Origin: Lachnospiraceae bacterium
GTDB lineage: Bacteria > Bacillota > Clostridia > Lachnospirales > Lachnospiraceae
Assembly: GCA_024403455.1 (NCBI GenBank)
Contig: JAKSRR010000004.1
Coordinates: 53,298 to 117,297, forward strand
Reading direction: 5' to 3'
DNA length: 64,000 bases
Shown here: in pieces, positions 26,445-34,655 of the stretch
Numbering within the stretch: the stretch's first letter is position 1
Layout: each line of letters opens with the position of its first letter
The notes under the pieces: generated by a model
Databases searched by the model: none
Seen by the model: only the letters and a program-made list of their open reading frames with translations
Told to the model about the DNA's origin: nothing
Position numbers and translations under genes: made by a program

Positions 26445-27206
26445 CTACTTATCGTAATTAATGGTGACTCTCCCCACCTTCACATTGTCCCACAAGTTGG
26501 TATCAATCGCAATCACATGCTTTTCCTTCATCTGCTCGTAGAGGTCTCCGCCCACATCCAGTTCCAGGAAAATAGCCTGCAGCATTCCCTCATCACTGCC
26601 AGAGGCAAGCTTTACCATATACTGGTGTGCCGTCTCTTCTTTTTCCATAATTAACGCAAACTGTTCCGCTGTAAGCTGCGTCATCTCCCGCTGCCTGATA
26701 GACATCGTTTCATACGCATGCTGGGCTTCATACCGAATCCCTTCCATTGCCTCCTGGGATAATGCAAAACCGCTCTGCACAGCTTCTTTGTAATAAATAT
26801 TATCTCGGATACAATAGTCCATGACCGCATTCTTGGCAAGGTCTGATACATAGCCAGACTCATACCCTTCCGCTGTCTGCTGGTTTAAGTACACATTCCA
26901 GTATGCCTTTGGATTCTGACTGTCATAAAGCCGTGCCGTCTGATCCACATCAGCTTCTAACTTCATAATGTAGTAGGAAATTTCCTGCAAGCTGATATTG
27001 GTTTCATCCACAGAAAGTACAATTTCCGGCAAGCTTTCCACAAAGTCGAAACGAGTACGATGCTTTAATACTCCAAGGAAAATGCAAACTGCTACAATCA
27101 GAAGCACAAAAACCAGAACGCCCTTTACTTCTTTCTTAAGTCGCAACTTGCGTTTTTTCTTTTTGGTTCCTGCCACGTTTTTTTTCGCGTTCTTCTCTTC
27201 GGCCAT
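26445..27206 (-). CDS. Membrane-anchored SurA-like chaperone domain protein, no PPIase domain
   Basis: A protein of about 253 aa with a Lys-rich cytoplasmic N-terminus, a single membrane helix (VKGVLVFVLLIVAVCIFLGVL) and an external helical region (VDETNISLQEISYYIMKLEADVDQTARLY... through AVMDYCIRDNIYYKEAVQSGFALSQE). This matches the N-terminal chaperone part of SurA/PrsA-type foldases. No parvulin PPIase domain follows. The start is placed at MAEEKNAKK, with GGAAAGAGA upstream. This ATG lies just beyond the stop of the GH9 cellulase, so the two are cotranscribed. A role in folding or holding the exported cellulase is an inference. Confidence 0.75.
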   Translation of the reverse strand: MAEEKNAKKNVAGTKKKKRKLRLKKEVKGVLVFVLLIVAVCIFLGVLKHRTRFDFVESLPEIVLSVDETNISLQEISYYIMKLEADVDQTARLYDSQNPKAYWNVYLNQQTAEGYESGYVSDLAKNAVMDYCIRDNIYYKEAVQSGFALSQEAMEGIRYEAQHAYETMSIRQREMTQLTAEQFALIMEKEETAHQYMVKLASGSDEGMLQAIFLELDVGGDLYEQMKEKHVIAIDTNLWDNVKVGRVTINYDK

Positions 27207-27207
27207 C

Positions 27208-29919
27208 CTATGGTCTCTTTCCAAAAATAATCTTTCCGCCACTGGTAATAACAATATGCTCTGCATCCTGCACGGAATAGTCATTGCTGGTCGTAAAGTT
27301 CGACCAATCTGCATGATTGATGCAGAAATTCACAGTAATAGTGCCCTTTTCAGGTACCACTATACCATCCGTAAAGGTAATGGTACACTTCTGATCCGTA
27401 TCCTCGCCCTTTGCCGTAGCAAACACACCTTTACATCCATTTACACCAGTATAGCTTCCATCTGCCCCATTGACTGCTGCATGATAACATGCAAAGTTAA
27501 GTCCCTGGTCGCTATCCTTCGTAAAATAGAATTCGATGCCTAAATCGGATAGTTTAAGCGTTCCATCCGATTCATTTTTAATAGTCATGGTTCCGGAAAT
27601 AGAAGATGCCGTAGAACCCATGTTGTCATAATTTACGGTTACAGAAACGTTCTCATTCGTTGCTGTCTTACTTCCAACAGGCGATCCACCAGCGGAACCC
27701 TGTCCAGGCTGCGCTCCAGCGCCATCATTTGCCCCCGGAACAAGGGTAATGACATTGCCTTTTCCGTCTCCGCTAGGTGGTTCTATACCATATACCAAAG
27801 TTTCTCCCGTATACAGCGCCATACCCGTCTGGTCTGAAACAGAACCATTTTGCATATTCACAAAAGAAGGATCATTGGTATTGTCCCAAACTCCACCAGC
27901 ATTTCGAAGGCGGGCCTGCACCTCATGCTTGTAATGCTCCTGACCGCCGGGATACAACGAATTATCATCAAAGGTGATCGATAAGTAATAAATATGATTC
28001 TCTTCATCCCAACACTTTAATCCCTGGGCGGTTGCCCCCTGGACATAATTGGTCGTAATCTCAATCCCCTCTGCGGTTCCACCAGCAGCATAGATTTCAG
28101 AAAGATCCACATAGTAACGCAATTCCAGATTGTCCGGAATACGTGCAGGCCATGCCGTCATGTTATAAACATAAGCCTTCAGTTCAATGAAGTCCTGTCC
28201 CTCAACATTAATGCCTCCTTCAACATATAACTCTTTTCCAGGAGTCTCCACGGCGCCAAAATCTTTTAATGTCTCTCCTTTATAACGAGAGTACATTCTA
28301 GCCAGCGCCCCCGTGTATCCGGCATTATAATCGCAGGCAACCTCATTGGTATTGTAATTGCTGACCGTATCTATATATCCATCCGATGCATCGGGTCCAC
28401 CAACCAAAGCACCATATAGAGTATGTCTGGCTTCAGCTGGTTCATTCATGTTATTACAGTAGGAGCCTTGTGCAGTACGATGATGAGGATTATGCGGATA
28501 ATCCTTTCCCATACCAATCTGATAACAAAAGCCGGTATCACCTAAAATGTAGTTCACCTGGGACTCTGCAAAATCCCAGTATGCTTTACTTCTGGCTGCA
28601 TCACAAACCGGCAAATCCGCATATACGCTAGCCACAAAAGCAGCCGTAGAAGCATAGCGAAGGCTTCCCCAGCTATCTAACCATGCCAGCCCCTGGGGTG
28701 TATAAGTAATATGATCCGAAGCATTATACGCTGACCACCAGTCAATATGTTTCTCAACAGCATCCGTATAGGTGCTCTTTTCTGTGATTTCAGAGAGAAG
28801 CAACGCCGCACCAATATGTACATCATCCCAGCACAGAGCCCAATCATAATCCTGTCCTGCCTGGCTATAATAATCCTCCGCCTTCTTCAGGTAAGTTTCC
28901 TCACCCGTAGCCAGATAAATCCATGCACCTGCCCAGGACAATTCATCGTAGAATCCAGACCAAGAGTTATAAAATCCGTTGGCTGCCGTGTAACCTGCAT
29001 CGGATTTTGTATTCTCCGCAAATCGGTATAAGCTGATGGCATGTTCCAAACATTTCGTTGCAAAAGCTGGATCTTCTTTTTCAAATACAATGGCTGCTGA
29101 GGCTAGAGCTGCTGCCGTCTCACCACAAACTGCACTTCCTGGCGCATCCTTCGTAACCTTAAAAGAGGGTCTTGCCGTCGCAACATCCACTAGTTCCGCA
29201 GGTCCCCACCAGGTATGATCCGCATTACCATCTCCCACCTGATAGTAATATACTTCATCCGCTGGATGACATTTTATAAAGTACTCGCATGCCCAGCGAA
29301 TATCTCCCAAAATATATTCCTTCTGTCCGCTTTCCTGATAGACCTCTGGATCTTTGTACAAGGAATACGCTAATAAAGTAGAGGAATAGGACATGGGAAG
29401 ATTGAACTTTACATTATCTCCTGCGTCGTACCATCCACCAGACAAGTCAACATTATTATCACTGCCATCTGTCAGGCATGAATCTCCACGCCAGTTGCAT
29501 CTAGTCTGTTCCGGAAGGTCACCGCTACGCTGTAATTCATAGAACAGAAGGGACTTCTGCAATGCTTCCCCATAGTTGTATTTACCAGTTCCCTTGGTTC
29601 CCTCGTATCCACTGCCAGTCGCCGACAAATTCCCTGTATTTACGGTTCCGCCCGCATGCGAAGCCATTTCCACAGTATCTATCACATTGCCTTCCGCGTC
29701 GACAGTTTCAACCCTCGTAGTTCCATCCGCTTCTACTGTGGTAATCACCGTATTCCCGTCTGCATCCACCTGGGTTGTCACCTGCGCCGACTGTGCGCTA
29801 TCTTCTGCAGTACCTGTTTTCTTCCCATGATTACTGATTCCAACAGCAGCCAGAACACCACCAGTGACAAGAACCGCACCTACCGCGGGAAGGATAACTT
29901 TTAATTTTGCTTTACTCAT
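27208..29919 (-). CDS. GH9 endoglucanase (cellulase) with two carbohydrate-binding regions, membrane-anchored
   Basis: A 903-aa exported enzyme. The N-terminal hydrophobic segment (LKVILPAVGAVLVTGGVLAAVGI) looks more like an anchor than a cleaved signal. A Thr/Val-rich spacer follows. The GH9 catalytic domain spans about 110-560: it opens with YNYGEALQKSLLFYELQRSG, has catalytic Asp residues in GGWYDAGDNVKFNLPM, HNPHHRTAQGS, and the acid Glu in NTNEVACDYNAGYTGAL. A CBM3c-like module (about 565-715, EGQDFIELKAYVYNMTAWPARIPDNLELRYYVDLSE) is next, then a Gly/Ala/Gln linker and a second CBM3-like module (about 770-903, VTVNYDNMGSTASSISGTMTIKN). It should cleave beta-1,4-glucan processively. No dockerin is seen. 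Confidence 0.94.
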   Translation of the reverse strand: MSKAKLKVILPAVGAVLVTGGVLAAVGISNHGKKTGTAEDSAQSAQVTTQVDADGNTVITTVEADGTTRVETVDAEGNVIDTVEMASHAGGTVNTGNLSATGSGYEGTKGTGKYNYGEALQKSLLFYELQRSGDLPEQTRCNWRGDSCLTDGSDNNVDLSGGWYDAGDNVKFNLPMSYSSTLLAYSLYKDPEVYQESGQKEYILGDIRWACEYFIKCHPADEVYYYQVGDGNADHTWWGPAELVDVATARPSFKVTKDAPGSAVCGETAAALASAAIVFEKEDPAFATKCLEHAISLYRFAENTKSDAGYTAANGFYNSWSGFYDELSWAGAWIYLATGEETYLKKAEDYYSQAGQDYDWALCWDDVHIGAALLLSEITEKSTYTDAVEKHIDWWSAYNASDHITYTPQGLAWLDSWGSLRYASTAAFVASVYADLPVCDAARSKAYWDFAESQVNYILGDTGFCYQIGMGKDYPHNPHHRTAQGSYCNNMNEPAEARHTLYGALVGGPDASDGYIDTVSNYNTNEVACDYNAGYTGALARMYSRYKGETLKDFGAVETPGKELYVEGGINVEGQDFIELKAYVYNMTAWPARIPDNLELRYYVDLSEIYAAGGTAEGIEITTNYVQGATAQGLKCWDEENHIYYLSITFDDNSLYPGGQEHYKHEVQARLRNAGGVWDNTNDPSFVNMQNGSVSDQTGMALYTGETLVYGIEPPSGDGKGNVITLVPGANDGAGAQPGQGSAGGSPVGSKTATNENVSVTVNYDNMGSTASSISGTMTIKNESDGTLKLSDLGIEFYFTKDSDQGLNFACYHAAVNGADGSYTGVNGCKGVFATAKGEDTDQKCTITFTDGIVVPEKGTITVNFCINHADWSNFTTSNDYSVQDAEHIVITSGGKIIFGKRP

Positions 29920-29936
29920 TTCTGCTCCTATCTTAC

Positions 29937-31379
29937 TTAAGGATTATCAGCCACCTGGGAAATAACATTTTTATTAATACGAACAAGGAAAATAACATTC
30001 ATCAGTAAACTCATTAACTCTGCAATGGGGAAACACCACCAAATAGCAGGCAGACCAAAATTCTTTCCTAAAACATAAGCCACCGGAAGTAATACCACTA
30101 ACTGTCTGGAAACGGAAACCATCATACTATAGAAACCATTGCCTAATGCCTGGTATACAGAACCACCAACAATACAGAACCATGCAATCAAATAATGGAT
30201 TCCTATGATACGCAGGGCCGGCTTTCCTAAGATAATAAGGGACGGATCCCCAGTATCAAAGATACGAAGCAGTGGTTCCGGAATCACTTCAAAGGCTATG
30301 AAACCTAGCACCATCAGCAGTAGTCCTACCACCATACTCTTCTTGATAACCTCGTACATACGACTTCTCTTCTGTGCGCCAAAGTTATAAGCAAGAATCG
30401 GTACCAAACCATTATTTAAGCCAAAGAGCGGCATAAAGAAGAAACTCTGCAATTTAAAATACACAGTAAATACGGCTACAGATGCGGGATTAATACCATT
30501 TAACAGTTTATTCATCAGATAGGTCATTACCGATCCAATGGACTGCATAATGATAGTGGGAATACCTACTGCATAAATCCGTCCAATCATTCTACCGTCA
30601 GGACGGAACCCATGGAAGTCAATCTTTATGTCTGGATTCATCTTGAGGTTAAAGATAATTGCCAGAACCCCCGCTACGCACTGTCCAATAACCGTTGCGT
30701 AAGCGGCACCAGCAACTCCCATTTTGAATACAAAAATGAAAATGGGATCCAGAATAATATTAATCAAAGCACCAACAGACTGGGTAACCATGGTAAGAAT
30801 GGTTCGACCGGTTGCCTGCAAGAGACGTTCAAAAATGAACTGGGTATATAAGCCAAAGGAAAATACGCAAACAATTCTTAAATACTGGGTTCCATATAAA
30901 AGGGTAAGCCCTTCCCCACCCTGGGATTTAATTAACACGCCTGGCAAAAACAGTCCAATCAACAAGAATAGAACATAGCTGCAGGCACTTAAAAAGATAC
31001 CATTAGCAGTAGCTTTATTGACAGTATGTGTATCCTTCTCCCCCAGTGCTTTACTGAGAACCGCATTGACACCAACACATGTACCCGCACCAAAGGCAAT
31101 CAGCAATGTCTGGAATGGAAATGCCATACCAAGCGCCGAAATCGCAGCGGTACCAGCATTTTCTCCCACCGATGGATCTGTGATTTTAGCTACAAACACA
31201 CTATCCACAACATTGTAGCAAGCCTGCACCAGCATGGAAATCATCATGGGAAGCGACATGTTTAGCAGTAATTTCCCAATGGGCATCACGCCCATTTTAT
31301 TTTCTTTTTTATCCTCTGACTGTCCGTTTAATACCACCCCTTCCATAGTGGTTTCTTCTTCATATACATCCGTGCTCAT
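29937..31379 (-). CDS. MATE family efflux transporter
   Basis: A 480-aa membrane protein with about 12 helices in two related halves. MATE character is clear from PIGKLLLNMSLPMMISMLVQACYNVVDSVFVAKI, AGVNAVLS-type loops (CVGVNAVLSKALGEKD) and the matching second-half block FGLNNGLVPILAYNFGAQKRSRM. It probably exports drugs or other organic cations using Na+ or H+. The ATG follows GAGGAAGAA. It is 17 nt upstream of the GH9 gene in the same direction. The substrate cannot be inferred. Confidence 0.94.
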   Translation of the reverse strand: MSTDVYEEETTMEGVVLNGQSEDKKENKMGVMPIGKLLLNMSLPMMISMLVQACYNVVDSVFVAKITDPSVGENAGTAAISALGMAFPFQTLLIAFGAGTCVGVNAVLSKALGEKDTHTVNKATANGIFLSACSYVLFLLIGLFLPGVLIKSQGGEGLTLLYGTQYLRIVCVFSFGLYTQFIFERLLQATGRTILTMVTQSVGALINIILDPIFIFVFKMGVAGAAYATVIGQCVAGVLAIIFNLKMNPDIKIDFHGFRPDGRMIGRIYAVGIPTIIMQSIGSVMTYLMNKLLNGINPASVAVFTVYFKLQSFFFMPLFGLNNGLVPILAYNFGAQKRSRMYEVIKKSMVVGLLLMVLGFIAFEVIPEPLLRIFDTGDPSLIILGKPALRIIGIHYLIAWFCIVGGSVYQALGNGFYSMMVSVSRQLVVLLPVAYVLGKNFGLPAIWWCFPIAELMSLLMNVIFLVRINKNVISQVADNP

Positions 31380-31415
31380 AATTCTTCCTCGTATTCCTGC
31401 ATCTTTCGCAGTTTA

Positions 31416-33071
31416 TTAATCATCATTTTCACTAATCTCTTTTAGCAGCGTATCCCCTATTCGCTGAATAATCTGCTCAATCAGTTCGCTCTGGTTAAAG
31501 AGATTCTTGTCCATATCATGTTCTTTTGCCATTTTACCTGCAAGTTCTGCGGATGGAATCAGATTCTCTACATCCGGGTCTTCCTTGGTGCTGGCTGTAT
31601 TTTTCTCTGTACCTTCCATCATGTTTTCATCGCCAGGTTCTGCGTCTGCAACCAGTGCTTCCACTTTCTTCGCAGCCCTAGCCACTTCATCAACCTGATG
31701 GCTTTCCAAAACCGCCTTCGCATTTTCTTCCTTGGCTTTTTTCTCCTCTGCCATTGCCTTTAAGATCTCACTGGAAGTAGAAACTACCTGGTTACGTCCA
31801 TTTTGCTTACCATAATAGAGACGAGCATCTGCTTCATTTAAGAGCGGGCCATAGTCTGTGTAGGGACCACCATCGGCCACACCAAAGGACATGGTAACGC
31901 GAATCGTCTGTGCTCCATAATGCACTTCGGCTGCTCTAATTTGGTCAAGAATTTCTTCCAAATACGCTGCGGCCTGATCCTGTCCTACCTTATTAAAAGC
32001 AAGTAGGAATTCCTCGCCACCCCATCTGGCAACAAAGCCCTTTCCAGTCATTCCTCGGGTCAGAATCGAGGCTACACGCTTCAATACCTCATCACCGGCA
32101 TCATGGCCATAGGTATCATTTACTTTCTTAAAGAAGTCAATATCGCAGATACATACAGCGCAGCTGGTACCGTACTTCTCTTTCTGCTGCATCATTTTAC
32201 GTAAGCGGGCTCCACCGTAACGACGATTATATAATCCTGTCAGTGGATCACGTTCTACCAAAACACGGATTGCCGCCTGCATATCATTTAAATCTTTACC
32301 AATCTCACCCATTTCATCAGAACGCTTTAATAACGGCGCCGGAAGTTCATTGGACAGTTCTCCCCCCATCATTCCGTGAAGGAATTTCTTCATAGAACGA
32401 ACGTCTCCCAAAAGTCCCGATGTATAGGTCACACTGATAATACTTGCCAAAAGCATACATAGAATTGTAATTAACAAAATAGGAAACAGCGCCGCATTTC
32501 GCTCACTCTTCATATCACGCACAGACTTCGCCGCCGCTACCATACCTACATAAACATCATTATTGTAAATGGGAATATAACAGACGTAGTAGGCATTCCC
32601 TTCAATCTCAACCTCATGGAAGATAGCTGCTTTGTTCTTCTCCATATCGCTGACGATGGCTGGATTCACACCAGAATTAATATAGCGCTCGCCGTGAGAG
32701 TTATTCAGTGTAGTAAGAACACGAACATTCCCAAAAATAACAGAAACCTCCGTTTCGCTTTCTTTCGCCACCGCGTCAATCAGGGCATAATTACCAGTAA
32801 TCTCTGTGTCACCTTTTAAGATTTTATAGGGTTCTGTATCACCAGTGGTCTGGTAAAGTCCCGGCACCATCGTCTCATAAGATGCTGCAACACTTTTCGC
32901 TACACCCTTTAAGGCTTCCTCCAGTTCCTTAACCAGGAATCTCTGATAAGCACTGATGGCTGCAATAGCAAAAATCGCCCCCATCAAAAGCATCGGAACC
33001 AGTGTACGCACAAGTATGCTGGTACGAAGACTTCCTTTTCTCTTTTTCTGATTCGTAACCTTTTTTTCCAT
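31416..33071 (-). CDS. Membrane diguanylate cyclase with Cache-like sensor, HAMP and GGDEF
   Basis: A 551-aa enzyme producing c-di-GMP. Two membrane helices (about 20-42 and 195-218) flank an extracytoplasmic sensor resembling a single Cache domain. A HAMP-like region follows, then the GGDEF domain (about 265-435): RDPLTGLYNRR, CDIDFFKKVNDTYGHDAGDEVL and active-site RWGGEEF. The inhibitory I-site RxxD is missing (TGKG at that position). After the cyclase comes an unusual acidic, alanine-rich tail of more than 100 residues. AAGGGG precedes the ATG. Confidence 0.93.
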   Translation of the reverse strand: MEKKVTNQKKRKGSLRTSILVRTLVPMLLMGAIFAIAAISAYQRFLVKELEEALKGVAKSVAASYETMVPGLYQTTGDTEPYKILKGDTEITGNYALIDAVAKESETEVSVIFGNVRVLTTLNNSHGERYINSGVNPAIVSDMEKNKAAIFHEVEIEGNAYYVCYIPIYNNDVYVGMVAAAKSVRDMKSERNAALFPILLITILCMLLASIISVTYTSGLLGDVRSMKKFLHGMMGGELSNELPAPLLKRSDEMGEIGKDLNDMQAAIRVLVERDPLTGLYNRRYGGARLRKMMQQKEKYGTSCAVCICDIDFFKKVNDTYGHDAGDEVLKRVASILTRGMTGKGFVARWGGEEFLLAFNKVGQDQAAAYLEEILDQIRAAEVHYGAQTIRVTMSFGVADGGPYTDYGPLLNEADARLYYGKQNGRNQVVSTSSEILKAMAEEKKAKEENAKAVLESHQVDEVARAAKKVEALVADAEPGDENMMEGTEKNTASTKEDPDVENLIPSAELAGKMAKEHDMDKNLFNQSELIEQIIQRIGDTLLKEISENDD

Positions 33072-33089
33072 GTCTGTAACCCCTTATCT

Positions 33090-34655
33090 TTAAAGATAAA
33101 TATATTTGGGTGATTCCCCTCTTTTCACCACGTCACTGGTGATAATCACTTCTACTAGGTTTTCTTCCCCGGGCGCAAAGAATAATGGTTCCTGCAGGAT
33201 ATCATGTAAAACCGCATTTAGGCCTCTGGCCCCGATGTCCATGCCATCTACTTTCTCGACGATTTCATCAAGGGCCTCGTCCGTAAAGGATAATCGAAGG
33301 TCATCCTCCACTTTAAATTCATTTTTGTACTTCTCCAAAATACTTTCTTTTGGCTCTGTTAGCACTCTTCGAAGCGCCGCCTTGTCCAGCTTATGCAAAA
33401 CCGCCATATTGGATAATCGCCCCGCAAGCTCTGTCTTCATACCATATTCCATCAGATGCTTCATTTTCAGATTATCCTTGGATAGTTCCACATCCTTGTT
33501 CTTCAAGGTCGACAAGCCAAAGGAATCTCCCGCTGTGTTTCTGTCCTTTCGAACAATCTCTTCTAACCCCTCAAAAGCGCCGGCGCAGATAAACAAAATG
33601 TTTTCTGTACTCATTGTGATCATTTCCCTGCCGTGCTCCTTGAGCTGACAAGGCACATCCACTAGCGTCCCTTCAAACATGCCTAAGAGCTGCCCCTGCA
33701 GTTCATCATTGATGTCAGAACCACGACTGCTCTTCCTGGAGGGAATAATTTTGTCAAATTCATCTAAGAAGACAATCCCGCACTCTGCCATATCAATATT
33801 ACGATTGGCTTTCAGGAAAAGGTTTAACAATGCCTCTTCCTTATTACGTCCTTTCCAAGGGGTTGCCACAATACCGCTGAAATCACAGGTTGCTACAGGA
33901 ACCGTCACTAAATCACTGATTCTGCGAATTAACTCCGTCTTTCCACACCCCGATGGTCCTATCATAACCACATTGTTTTTCAAAATCTTATGGTCCGGAT
34001 ACAGCAGACGCAGATAATGATTATAAACAGCAAGGCTCAGCGTTTCCTTCGCTTCATCTTGCCCTATGACATATTCATCTAAATAGGATTTAATTTTTTC
34101 TGGTGTATATTCTTCCAGGAATTTATGGATTTTTTCATCCTCTCCAGAAAGCTGTACGGGACGTCCCTTATGCTTTTTCTTTCCAGAAGAGAATGCTATC
34201 TTCTTCGGACGATTATGAATATACCGAATCCGGCAATAGGTAAGATGTCCTAACATCTTCTCCTGCTCCTGCGGGTCATCTACGTCCATGATGGACCATT
34301 CCATAAAAGCAAAAAAGTCCTCTAAATCCGCATTGGTAAAGATATGTTCCAAATTTCTGCCATCCTGAAAAATTACATCTTCCTGATGCGACATGCTATA
34401 GCGGTAAATAATGGACCAAAAGGGGGATCGAAATCCTGGCTCTTTAAAAGTTGCTCCTGCCAGTTTCATAATGCTGTACAGCGTATGTTCATGCTCCGGT
34501 CTAGCCACCATAATATAGTGCACCAGAAGTCCCGTGTACGCCAAAAGCACCTCCTTGTTTCCAAGGTGCATCTGCTCCTGCTCACATTTTTCCAGGCAGT
34601 GCAAAATATAATCATATCTGTTGTCCGCATTCGTATACTTAAAAACTTCCTTCAT
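33090..34655 (-). CDS. ClpX-like AAA+ ATPase, no zinc finger, IGF loop missing (paralogue 1)
   Basis: A 521-aa protein. Residues 1-190 form a helical N-terminal region of unknown role; no Cys4 zinc finger is present. The AAA+ core matches ClpX: DEYVIGQDEAKETLSLAVYNHYLRL, Walker A MIGPSGCGKTE, Walker B GIVFLDEFDK, then a C-terminal small domain with sensor-2 GARGLNAVL. Pore loop 1 reads TPWKGRN where ClpX has AGYVGED. The ClpP-docking IGF tripeptide is replaced by SFG. It therefore probably remodels or unfolds proteins without ClpP. The gene starts inside the 3' end of paralogue 2 (17-nt overlap), implying coupled translation and perhaps a joint complex. Confidence 0.9.
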   Translation of the reverse strand: MKEVFKYTNADNRYDYILHCLEKCEQEQMHLGNKEVLLAYTGLLVHYIMVARPEHEHTLYSIMKLAGATFKEPGFRSPFWSIIYRYSMSHQEDVIFQDGRNLEHIFTNADLEDFFAFMEWSIMDVDDPQEQEKMLGHLTYCRIRYIHNRPKKIAFSSGKKKHKGRPVQLSGEDEKIHKFLEEYTPEKIKSYLDEYVIGQDEAKETLSLAVYNHYLRLLYPDHKILKNNVVMIGPSGCGKTELIRRISDLVTVPVATCDFSGIVATPWKGRNKEEALLNLFLKANRNIDMAECGIVFLDEFDKIIPSRKSSRGSDINDELQGQLLGMFEGTLVDVPCQLKEHGREMITMSTENILFICAGAFEGLEEIVRKDRNTAGDSFGLSTLKNKDVELSKDNLKMKHLMEYGMKTELAGRLSNMAVLHKLDKAALRRVLTEPKESILEKYKNEFKVEDDLRLSFTDEALDEIVEKVDGMDIGARGLNAVLHDILQEPLFFAPGEENLVEVIITSDVVKRGESPKYIYL

